14,204 nucleotides of DNA, taken from positions 667,697 through 681,900 of the forward strand of contig WNKI01000004.1 in the NCBI GenBank assembly GCA_015350385.1, read 5' to 3'. Positions 1 to 9,452 of this stretch are shown one piece after another. This stretch comes from Aculops lycopersici (Eukaryota > Arthropoda > Arachnida > Trombidiformes > Eriophyidae). The notes below the pieces were generated by a model. That model made no database searches and was not told the DNA's origin. It saw only the letters and a list, made by a program, of their open reading frames with translations. How positions within the stretch are numbered: the first letter of the stretch is position 1; each line of letters begins with the position of its first letter. The position numbers and the translations under genes are program-made.

Positions 1-15
1 GAGAGAGAGAGAGAA
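1..15. repeat. (GA)n at left edge
   Basis: Six to seven GA units followed by AAAGAA. It may continue beyond the window. Confidence 0.85.
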
Positions 16-949
16 AGAACTGTTAGCTTACCTGTTAGCCAGGTGAATCTGGCAAGCTAATCTGGTTGTTAGTTGCCGCTAATGCAGTTAGACCACACAA
101 ATAGCAGCGAGAACACACTCGCCCGCCCATTGGCTCCTTCAGTGCAACTGCAACGCCAACGGTGACGGCTACGATGATGGCGCGTAATTGCCCATTTGAA
201 TGGCCATCAGCATCGAGTGGTCAACGACGCTGATCGATAGATTGATGAGATGTATGGATGGATTGACTAAGCGAGCCGCGACTTTAGAGGAGGCGAGACG
301 AGAGCGCGGCTAATAGTCAACTTGTTTATTAGCTCATCCCTGTTGCCAATTCAAGCAAAGCATCTGGGATGTTTGCCGAGGAAACCTTAAGTAGACAGTC
401 GCGTCGTTTTGCGTCTCAAAAGTTGGGCAGACCAGGGAAAATCAAACCGAGATTTCGATCGCCTTAGTTGCGGCTAAAATATCATCTCTCGCGTCATCTT
501 GAATTCCGTGAGAAGATCACACGCCAACATGCTCGCCGGCAATCCGATTAGGCTAGACTTGGGCGCCGGAAGTTTAGTAGCGACTAACATGCACACAGTC
601 TAGAAGATTCTATTCGGTGTCATTGGCTTGTAGTCTCGAGCGGATCGACTGACGTTGGTGGTAATGTTGTTGGTGTTGGTGCCTGGTTGATGGAGGAGAT
701 AACTTTCTTTGGGCAAAACTTAATGTGTGTTCATGCAGTTTGTTTGTATACAGTTGGATTTTATTGGCAAAATGTTATGCTTTTCTATCTATTGGCCGTC
801 CAGCCAGCCAACAAACCGACAGGTAAACATACGCACAACAGCACATTGCATTGTGATTGCCAAGTCAACTGGCCGCACAATGGACACTGACTCACATCTC
901 AGGTGAAGGGTCGAACTTTCGCGCACTGGCTCGACGATGGCCAGGTGGC

Positions 950-975
950 CGGCAAGATAGTTGGCTATCTTGCCG
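950..975. repeat. Perfect 11-bp hairpin with 4-nt loop
   Basis: CGGCAAGATAG (950-960), loop TTGG, then CTATCTTGCCG (965-975), a perfect inverted repeat. Outside a single mismatch, two more pairs (GG with CC) can form. The stem is too short for a typical microRNA precursor. Confidence 0.9.
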
Positions 976-3391
976 ACCCATGATGGTGCCCACGAGTTTT
1001 GACTGGCGCTCACGAAATCGGCCAATCTGTTGTTGTTTGCTCCACACCAATTGGAGATCCTCAGTCGAATCCTTTGATTTGAGGGTCGCGAATCTTCTCC
1101 TTCTCTTTCTCTGGCTCTCGATTCCTCGAATGTTTGCCAGATAACCCGTCAGTCAGTCAGTGTAACGCGCGAGTCGCCATAGTATCAGTCGAATAGACAG
1201 AAGAAAGCCACCGGAGAGTGGCCAATTTGCCCTTTGATTTTCTCAACTCTCCTCCCTTCGATTCTTTTGCGGTCTCCTTGGAACTCGATGCCGCTGCCGC
1301 TGCCGTCGCCGCGAGGTCGTGACTCATCCTTTTAGCTCTTTTCGTCGTCGACGCCACCGTCGCCGCTATCGAGAGCAACAAGTGGCCTGCGAAAACGTCA
1401 AGCGCCAGTCAAAACTCTCGATCGTCTCGCGGGTAGAGAGATGAAATTTTGTTGTAGTTGTAGCTCTTGAAGCAACAATAGCAATAACAAACATTCTCAT
1501 TTTGGTCTCTCCATCTTTGATCTAGCCGAAGAGAGAAGGTATCCTCCTGATGCTTGCGACAAGCAGACTCCTGAAATCTTCTCTCGTTTGGTCTCGCGTT
1601 GAGCTGACCGATTTGCTTTCGCTCTCTTCATTTGGAGGGAGAAGAAGAAAGTGCGATGCTCTTTCCATCTTTTTAGTCGACCTATTGCAACCAACCCACA
1701 GTTTTCCTCTGACCAGTTGACGAAGTTGAGACATTTGACACTTGCGGCCACATGTAATAAACGATTTTGTTAGTTCCATTTATTGGAACTAGCAAAACAG
1801 GTGAAAAGGTGAACAGGTAAACGCCCACGAACTTTAGCGGAACTATCTTAGTTTACGCCAGCGATTTGTCTCGGTGTGTACTCTATGACACGCAACATCG
1901 ACAAAAACAGCTACGACAACAGGTGGTTCGGCTGGATTCGGTTGCTACCAAATGATTTTCGAACTTCGATTAATTCTTTCGAGTTGTCGCAAACTCTCTT
2001 TACTGTGCAGCTAGCTAAATGATGTCTGCACAACCCGAACCTCCTACCTTCGCCTCCTCGCTGGAATCTTAACCTGGTCTTAGTCTAATCTAATTCTAGC
2101 CGAACCATTATGAAGACGGAAAGTTAGTGGCGTGCGAGCATTCGAAAGAGCAAACTGGAGGCGAGGATTCAATTTGACGCTCGAGGCAATAGGTGAGCTG
2201 GAAAGTTGGAAGTCAACTTCTACATTCAAATTAGACAACCTGTTGTCTGGCTCAGCTTCTTCGGCCATTAGTTAGTTGAGTTGAGCTCAATGTAGCAACA
2301 GGTTGCAGTGGCGACATTAGTCCTAGTGCGGCGAAAACAAATTACATTTCTCGTCATAATTTGTCGCCAGCTCTTTCTCTATCTAGGCTTTCAATGCGAC
2401 AGATTAGACAGAGTTCGAGGGCTTACAAGTCGGGGGAGAAAACTAGCAACGGGTGGAAATGGGCACCACACGTAATTGCAGAATTGAGGCCATTTAACGG
2501 CCACTTCAAGATGGCCGCCTGGAGCCGGTCGGCCTGCGACTTCCGTTTATATTTTTTCCGTCTCCAGTAAGCAAAAGTTCAAGTTTAAGCTCCGCATTCT
2601 CCGTGCCTCAGATTCGCCATTCGCTAGCGATTCGGTGGGACGAGGCCACCGAATGGCGCCGCCAACATGAAGTCAGAGTCAAAGCCTCGGAGCTCCGAGA
2701 ACCAAGAGCGCAAACGCTAATTCGCGTTAAGCTGCTCTCAACTCATCATGGCCAGTCGTCAATTGCTCGCTTGCCACGCCGAGTTGACCCCGAGCGTCTT
2801 GTTCTTTTGGAATCCGCTCGTCGCGCTCTCGGATCCTCGAATTTAATCCGTTTGCTGCAGTTTTGTTGTTCGAGTTAAATATATATAAGTCGAATCGTTT
2901 GACGGACACTAACGAGCATCATTAGGGTGCTCGTTTGAGAGAAACTTTGAAAATCAAACCATGCTCATCTTGTGCAACAGACTGTACCTTTACCTGTCTG
3001 TGTCGAGTTCGCTAAGACCGAGTCGCCTTTTGTGCGATGCAGACGTCGCAGTGGCGGGCTGGTAAATCAAGTTGGCTAAAATTTTTGAGGCAAAGTCGAA
3101 GGCCTAAAGGATAAAGAGAGAAAGAGATAGAAGTCAAGGGATTAAACTCCAAGAGTTGGCCCGCAAAATCGACTGAAAGAGTCGGATTCCAATCCAAACT
3201 GGCGAGGTTGCTTGTGGCGCAACTAAACAACTAGCCCCAGTAACTCGCTTTCAAGATCAATCGATTTGCATGCCCAAAAGACGATGACGACGACTGCTAG
3301 CTAACGAGAGCAACTCAAATGGCGCGTCAATCTGTCGACGCGACTGGAGGCACAATGAAGCGCCGTTACTGTTGTGGTTTCGGTTGTGGCA

Positions 3392-3419
3392 GTCGTCGTT
3401 GTCGTTGTCGTTGTTGTTA
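3392..3419. repeat. GTC/GTT triplet repeat
   Basis: Imperfect alternation of GTC and GTT triplets. It produces Arg/Cys- or Thr/Val-like low-complexity translations that are not genes. Confidence 0.8.
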
Positions 3420-3601
3420 TGTAATGAAAACTAAAGTCATTAGTTTGGCCAGCCGGTCGGTTGGCCAGCTTGCCAGTCGGCAGGTAGGTAACACGAACGG
3501 GCGGCAGCCGTCGCACGTCAACAGGTTGTTGCGATCCCAATGATCCGCGAGAACTACAAGCCAACTGTTTGCCCACTCAACATGTGATCGCGCAAAGCTC
3601 G

Positions 3602-3618
3602 TCTCTCTCTCTCTCTCT
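3602..3618. repeat. (TC)n microsatellite
   Basis: Uninterrupted TC dinucleotide run of about eight units, followed by TTTCTTT. Confidence 0.9.
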
Positions 3619-4067
3619 TTTCTTTATCCATCTCTGTGAAAAGGCAGTTTTGTCGTTGAGTTACCTGAACTCTCTCAATACACAATTAATAATAATCCTT
3701 GTTGCGGCCGATGGATTGACTGCCAGTCGGTCGGTTTCCCTTCCACTTGGCTGGCCGCGTTGCCGGTCCGTTGGCCGGCAAAGTCAGCGGGCGCGCCACA
3801 AAGAGTTACAGTTAGTTTCTAGAGAGTTTTACGCTCAAAGTTGGAAGCAAAGGTGGAGAGAGCAACAGGTAGTTCCGCCGGTCGTTAGTGCGTTTCTTTT
3901 CCCTTCCATTCCAATGCTATAACTAGGACTTCAGCTCCAACTCCAGTTTAGCTTAGTTTCTTCTCGTCTTTCCCATCGTTCCGTTCCGTTCGAGTAGCAT
4001 ATTGAGTTTCTCTCTTCCTCTAGCGCTCAGTCTAGTTGATGGTTGGCAATGAATGAAACCAGCAGGT

Positions 4068-4083
4068 TGTCGTCGTCGTCGTC
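4068..4083. repeat. (GTC)n short triplet run
   Basis: About five GTC units, responsible for Ser-rich (+) and Asp-rich (-) fortuitous translations. Confidence 0.8.
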
Positions 4084-5608
4084 CCCGTCTGGCTGGCCGC
4101 AGTTACTCAACGAAACTTCGATTGCGCGCTCCTCGCCGACGTCGTGCCATTCAAGCCGATGGATTTCTCTTTCATTGACGAGCCCAAAGCGAATGGTAAA
4201 GGAGCCGCTACTTGCAAGCGCAGGTAGTGGCTCGATTGGATGCAAAGTCCAATTCTCGTTGCTCTCGTTTCGTTTCTAGTCGTATAACCCCTGGTTTCTG
4301 GTGACGCTCATAACAAAACTATGACGACAACAACTACGATGAGCAGACGAAAGATATTTCGCCAACTTCTTGTGTGGCCATCAACAGGTTGCCTCCCGAG
4401 ACCCGTTGAGTTTAGCCGAGCTGGTTACATCGTTATCATAATCATCAGAGTCGTTAACAACAGCAACAGCGAGCGCAACTTTCTAACTCCAACATCATCG
4501 CCATCGACTGCCGTTGTTATGGCAAGATAATCAGCTTGTGATGGCAACACAATGAGCTAGCGCAAGATGGACGGAGAGACGAAGGGAGGGAAAAACGTGA
4601 CAAAGTTTAATTTACGCCGGAGGAAACCAACTATTTGTTATCTTTACTCACTCTCTCTCTCAAACTCAAACTCTTACGCTGCCACCATCACCGCTGTTAC
4701 GTAATTTACTCGCGCAATCTCTCGTCTGCTATTGAGTTTGAGCAACCTGTTGATCGCAACCAACCACTCGCCTGGCCTACCGCTCGCTTTGCTTCTTGGA
4801 TTTAGTGACCAATCGACTTAGTGCTGGTGAAAAGTCAATTGCGTGTCCAGTCGACCCCTTGGATTAGATGGCTACAGGTGGAGATGATTAGTTTGGCCTC
4901 CAGAATTCAGCCAACTTTCATCGACTAAACCAGAGACAAAAGGATCTCTTGTATAGGGATAGAGAAATTAGACTTTGCACGTTGCTCGTTGCGTCACACT
5001 CAACGCGTAAGATCAAGCAAGTGGCCACCTCTAATCAACACCTATTTTACCTCTAGTAGATTGCCTGCCAGGTGGCCGACTTTCTGCTGCCAGTCGATAG
5101 AAAATTCATAGACTCCCCCAGTTACCTCTCACACTGCCGCCGGCTTGTTCACAGGTGGTTGTCTGCTAGCCGCACAGATTACAATATCCTTTCCCATCTC
5201 CCCATCCCTCTAGTTGTGTGCTGGTCGCGTGCAACTTTTAATTTTGCAATCGCTCGCGGGATTCTTTGCAAAAAAAGCAACCTGTCCATTGGCTGCTCAC
5301 CCCGATTTTTCTCCATTTACTCGTCCCACCGCCTGGCCAGTTGACTGTGAAAAAGGGGCAACCAAAGTCAAGTGGACATTGGAGAGCAGCAAACTGCCAA
5401 TAATGAGACTAACAATATGATTGCTGGTTCGCATCAAAGTAACAGACTTACAGAAGAGAAAAGGTTCGGCGAGGTGCTCGATTGTATCGGTGTAGCGTGT
5501 GTACGCTCGACATCGTCGACACCCGAGCCGATCACTGTCTTCTCGTTTGCTCCAATGAGGTGGGCATTCAATTCAAACGGGGGATAGAAATCAGGCTAGA
5601 GAATGAAT

Positions 5609-5663
5609 ACATGTATATATATATTATATACATGTATCAAACATATATATATATATATGTTTG
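5609..5663. repeat. Two adjacent TA-rich palindromes
   Basis: The first has arms ACATGTATATA (5609-5619) and TATATACATGT (5625-5635) around TATAT. The second is the perfect 26-bp palindrome CAAAC-(AT)8-GTTTG at 5638-5663. Only two bases separate them. Confidence 0.9.
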
Positions 5664-5719
5664 AATGTAGAAATATATTCTAATTCGAATAGAAGCTTTC
5701 ACACAGAAGCTAGGTGTAG

Positions 5720-5738
5720 AGCCGATGATTTATCGGCT
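5720..5738. repeat. 7-bp inverted repeat
   Basis: AGCCGAT, a GATTT spacer, then ATCGGCT. It lies in the same AT-rich island as the TA palindromes. Such short repeats can occur by chance. Confidence 0.7.
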
Positions 5739-5922
5739 TTGGTCAGCTCGGTCAGCGAGCACATCATTGCCAACTCAAATGGGATTTTCGTGTTATTTAC
5801 TTAGATAAATAAAAATATTTATTTTGATCGAACTCTGAAGCCATTTTAATCGCCACCGAGTCAACCACAAGCTAACTATCTGCTTGTCTTAACCTACTAA
5901 GCTAACAAGCCACCTCGTCGCC

Positions 5923-5954
5923 GGTGGTGGTGGTGGTGGTGTTGGTGTCTGCGG
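5923..5954. repeat. (GGT)n triplet repeat
   Basis: Six GGT units, then GTTGGTGTCTGC, then further GGT units. Interrupted G/T-rich triplet array. Confidence 0.8.
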
Positions 5955-6946
5955 TGGTGGTGCTAATGCGAAAGGTAGCGGTGGCCAGTCATGTTGATTA
6001 AAATGAGTGAACCTTCCTCGTTTTTTTCATAGGCAAGTGAGCAATAACCAATATGAAGCTAGCAGCTTGTGAGACCAAGTAGCTAACTAGGGTTTATATT
6101 TATCACAGCCCGTTAGCCAGTGGCCTTGTATATTTAGCGTGCAAACCGCGAGGGATTCATTATCACTGCGGCGATGGTAGCCCCGCTGTCCTTTTTAGTT
6201 ATCTGAGATTAGCGGAGTCACCAACTATATTTCTCTCTATCTCATTTACCCGACGATGCTGCGCCTTTTTCTTTAATGGATGAGCAACCGAATCGAGCTT
6301 GATAATCCCAACCGCATTTCTGTCCAATAGCATCAGTAACAGCAATAGCGGTGCTAGTCTACACACATTTGAATCCAATTTTAATCTAACGGCGCGAAAA
6401 GGGAGATAATTTTTCGCGTCACGTGAAGTTTTCCCTCCAATTCTCCCCGGTAGACTTGTCGGGTTACCTAACCTTGACATGCAGTTAGCGGAGTGTCGGG
6501 CGAGAGAAAGAGGGATAGATGAAATATAAAGAAGCTGAGAAACTTTCAAGCCATAGACAGAAGACGAACGATGGCAATGAAAATGATCATTCGAATTTCA
6601 TGCAAATTTGATCGCTCTCGACGTGAACTAACATGTCGGCCTGCCGGCCAGTTAGCACTGAAGGTAACTACAGTTATGAATCCTCTGGTATCATTGTTGG
6701 CGGATTTAACGAGCAAACTGACGGTGGCGAGTCAGAAAAGTGACTAGCTCGCCAGGCGGCTGGAAGGATAGGGAAACTCTTCAACACAGAAAAGTAATCC
6801 GATCAACTTGCTTCTTGCGGCGCACCAGACAGGTGAGTTAGTTTATGGGGAAGATTTATTGCCAGCTTGTCACCGTTCAATTTCTGTGGCCCTTTTTGCT
6901 CTAAAGAAGTTGTGGCCATCGCAACAGCCTCGTGAGTGTTTTAAGC

Positions 6947-7010
6947 AGATAGTTTTTGTTGAAGTCGTTGTAGTTGTAGTTGAAGTAGTGGTAGTCGATG
7001 TTGTTTTTGC
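6947..7010. repeat. GTT/GTA/GTC low-complexity stretch
   Basis: Strongly G/T-biased triplets giving a Val/Glu-rich translation on the + strand. No gene features. Confidence 0.75.
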
Positions 7011-7378
7011 TATAACTGTTTGAAATGATAACGATAACCACGATAAGCCAACTCAAAACAAGGCGCTCAAATATGATCACCTAAATTTATTGTAATTCTA
7101 CAGTTCGAATCTGGTTGTGGAAGTTGGCGTAATATGAAGCGACCGCTGAAAAGTTTCGTCGATATTACTGCACATCCATCTTGTGTAATTCGAGCGGAAG
7201 CAAGCAAGCGAGTGGCCACTGAATTATTGAATCCAACAGGTGGTGGCCAGTTGCAAAATCTTGACACATCATGAAAGTTGGAATCGGAGGTGGCAGCAAC
7301 ACTGGGCGCCACTTGTTGGTGTCCAGTTGCTCGCCAACCACCGAGTTGGTCGGTTGGATTTATGCTCAACGAGTGTCA

Positions 7379-7405
7379 AAACCAAAAGCAAAACCAAAAC
7401 CAAAA
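7379..7405. repeat. ACCAAA-type hexamer array
   Basis: AACCAAAAGCAAAACCAAAACCAAAATC-like repeated A-rich hexamers. They account for the Lys-Pro and Gln-Asn translations there. Confidence 0.75.
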
Positions 7406-8223
7406 TCAATGCAGCGTCATCAAGCATTCCAACAAGTTGGCGAAAAAATTGGAGCAAACTAATTCAGCTAGTCAGCTTGTCACTTTGAATTCCCCCTCTC
7501 TCTCTCCCTCTCTTAAGCTTGCTCTTTTCGTTGGCGCCAAGTTGTCGCACACTTTGCATTCCCTTGTCTCTCATTTCGACGCCAGAGTCTGGTGCAAACG
7601 CAACTACCTGTTACCTTTTGGCGCTTAACAGGTGAGCAAAGGCAACAGTGCGACCGAAGCCAACATCAGGACGCCTGTTGCTCAGCTGAAAGCGCTAGCT
7701 CGACGCCGAACGAGCTTGTATCTCTGTGTGCGGCAATTGCAATGGCCACTGCGGCGGCGGCGTCAGAAAAATGCGTTGTCCGGACGGGTCACCTGGAGCA
7801 ATGGCACTGTGGCCTTGCAATTATGGCGCTCGAATTGACTTCTACGAGCTGAATCTTGGCTACCTGTTGTTGTCGTCGTCAATTCGATTGTTTTAGTCTC
7901 TGTAATTTTAACGCAAAGTTTTCTTCGTAAACTTGGAATTTTACAGAGGAGAACTCATGAAACAAAAGCTCGACTATCATGTTGATGCTCTTGTTATCTC
8001 GGCAGCCATTACAATCGAATTGCTCTCAACTGCTTTGGAGGGATGAGACAGCGACAAAAGCAAAGAAAACACAGAAAACGTATAGAGGATTCTTCCATCC
8101 ATCGACTTAAATTACTGTACTTTTTGCTGCTTCAATCGAGAGAAAGAGAAGAAGAAGCCACGACGAGCAGAACGAGAAAAGCTCGAGGCCAAACCGAAAG
8201 TCGGGCGATATAATCGTCAGCGA

Positions 8224-8243
8224 GCTAGATATCATTATCTAGC
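8224..8243. repeat. 8-bp inverted repeat
   Basis: GCTAGATA, a TCAT loop, then TATCTAGC. It is a perfect stem with a 4-nt loop and no surrounding gene-like features. Confidence 0.8.
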
Positions 8244-8847
8244 CTCTCTCATCTATTGCCGCTGCTCATCGATTGCTTCTTTTTGCAAAGGTTCGCTTCC
8301 AAGTCGATAATGGCGATGGGAATTGAGGCAAACTTGATTAGCGTAGTGGCGAGTGTGTGCAAATAATTGGCGCGCGTAGGCAGCACACAGGTAACAGAGA
8401 AGCAGCGGTGGCAACAAGTGGCCGCAGCGGATACCGTTAGCAGTCATGGATGCAAACAGAAGCTTCAAGTCTGTCTTTCTGTCTTCATTGTAAATTAGCG
8501 CACATGACTATCGACTTCTCCAACCCGATCGACGGCATTCTAACTGGCTGCGCTAATTGTGCCGCGGCCGCTCGCGTAATCGTCCACCGAAATCTTTTTC
8601 ACAGATGATCCAAGAGAGCAAGCGAATCGCACAGGTGGTAGCGGTGGCGGCGCTCCCACTCTTCCCTTTCAATGTGCTACCAAGCGTTTAGTTACCTGTG
8701 GCCACCAAGCGAGCTGCCGATCAGATTCTCAATTCATTATATATAACTTTGAAGTCGCCGAAGTTGATTTTATTTAGATAGAAGAAATAAGCAAAGAAAT
8801 GTTGCTTGTTTGTTAACTCCGATCCCCTTGCTCTACTATGAACCGAC

Positions 8848-8863
8848 TTCTTCTTCTTCTTCT
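8848..8863. repeat. (TTC)n triplet repeat
   Basis: About five TTC units within ACTTCTTCTTCTTCTTCTTT. Confidence 0.85.
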
Positions 8864-9066
8864 TTATGCACTTTGACTTGGTTAAATCGATCAAGTGCAA
8901 AGCGTCGTCGCCTCATCGCCGCAAACATTCGATCGACACGACGGAGAGATGACTCCATCCATCTGCCTGTTTTATATTTAATCATCGAACTTGGACCAAG
9001 ATCTAAAATTGTTGTGCTAACTAGACTCTAACACTCCCTCTCTAACTCAACTGACTCACACAAACC

Positions 9067-9081
9067 AACAACAACAACAAC
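9067..9081. repeat. (CAA)n triplet repeat
   Basis: Five CAA-type units within CA-rich sequence about 145 bp upstream of exon A. Confidence 0.85.
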
Positions 9082-9225
9082 CACCTGACGACAACCTGGT
9101 CACCACCATCACCATCGCCATTACCACTGTTGCCAACTCAACCACCATGACCACTACCACCTGTAACTCGGCGGACCGCCTGGAACAAACAAAATGTCTA
9201 ATATTATCCAATTCCATAACCTCAG

Positions 9226-9452
9226 GCTGCAAATTCTATCCAGTGGGCGAGAATCGGCGCTTCGAGCGGGTGGCCGAGAATCTACCCGTTGGAAGCGAAA
9301 TCTTCAAGCTCGAGGCTCATCCCCGTAGCGAGTTTCGCATTGAGCCAGTTGATAATAGTTTAAGTGATGTTAATTATTTCAAATTTGTCGACATAGACGA
9401 CAGGTTTGTTGCCATAAAACTAAACCAAACCCTCGAGGATCTCGTCGATCGG
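9226..9452 (+). CDS. Cad89D: Cadherin exon A: N-terminal EC1, strands A to about F
   Basis: The exon starts after the acceptor CATAACCTCAG (AG at 9224-9225) in phase 1, so it contributes GC to a shared codon, then 75 full codons. It reads CKFYPVGENRRFERVAENLP at the start and ends LNQTLEDLVDR before the donor GTGAGT at 9453. AEN supplies the xEx calcium ligand of EC1. Reading on through the donor gives VSSN and a stop, which fits an intron. The frame is also open upstream to an ATG at 9147. That extension (MTTTTCNSADRLEQTKC...) is threonine-rich, has no hydrophobic signal core, and lies in CA-rich DNA, so I prefer the internal acceptor. A mature cadherin starting near CKFYP needs a signal peptide from an upstream exon. 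The usual LDRE calcium motif is replaced here by LVDR. The coding call is strong; the exact 5' boundary is about 0.75. Confidence 0.9.

Larger units (their letters stand above)
1..2880. other. Non-coding DNA, upstream or long first intron
   Basis: No coding region is supported. Open frames here are short, on both strands, and lack family features. Contents: (GA)n at the left edge, (GTCA)3 at 1148-1160, a strong hairpin at 950-975, and E-box-like words at 30-36, 1376-1385, 1796-1818, 1917-1926, 2236-2245 and 2296-2305. A speculative first coding exon at 690-822 is discussed in the findings. Confidence 0.6.
2881..5600. other. Non-coding DNA rich in GTC/GTT and TC repeats
   Basis: No coding region is supported. 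It contains a TATATAAG word at 2882-2889, GTC/GTT triplets at 3392-3419, (TC)n at 3602-3618, and (GTC)n at 4068-4083. There are many CCAGTCGG/GGTCGGTTGGCC-type words around 3447-3490 and 3720-3780. E-box-like words lie at 3519-3528, 3863-3872, 4382-4391 and 4743-4752. Frames on both strands are short and compositionally biased. Confidence 0.6.
5601..9225. other. Non-coding DNA with AT-rich island, up to cadherin exon A
   Basis: No coding region is supported. It begins with an AT-rich island (to about 5830), then GGT repeats at 5923-5940 and GTT/GTA low complexity at 6947-7010. An ACCAAA-type array lies at 7379-7405, (TTC)n at 8848-8863, a hairpin at 8224-8243, and (CAA)n at 9067-9081. CA-rich sequence immediately precedes exon A. 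E-box-like words are at 7234-7243, 7606-7612, 7627-7633, 7860-7869 and 8412-8421. Confidence 0.6.

Noticed and set aside
2877..2925. TATATAAG as a TATA box with TCATT downstream
   Set aside because: The initiator-like TCATT is about 39 bases from the TATA start, longer than the usual spacing of about 30, and no gene start follows nearby.
3569..3922. 117-codon open frame on the + strand
   Set aside because: It is driven by the (TC)n run (Ser-Leu repeats), with no recognisable protein.
6199..6549. 116-codon open frame on the - strand
   Set aside because: No family features or splice partners. The Leu-rich run is plausible but unsupported, and the length is expected by chance in 14 kb.
6772..6832. 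LLLAAHQT before GTGAGT at 6833 as the end of a signal-peptide exon
   Set aside because: The phase (1) fits exon A, but the open frame begins after a TAG at 6769 and has no ATG. A further upstream exon would be needed.
7278..7628. 116-codon open frame on the + strand
   Set aside because: Dominated by the ACCAAA-type array (Gln-Asn/Lys-Gln). Four overlapping frames are open here, which shows composition rather than coding.
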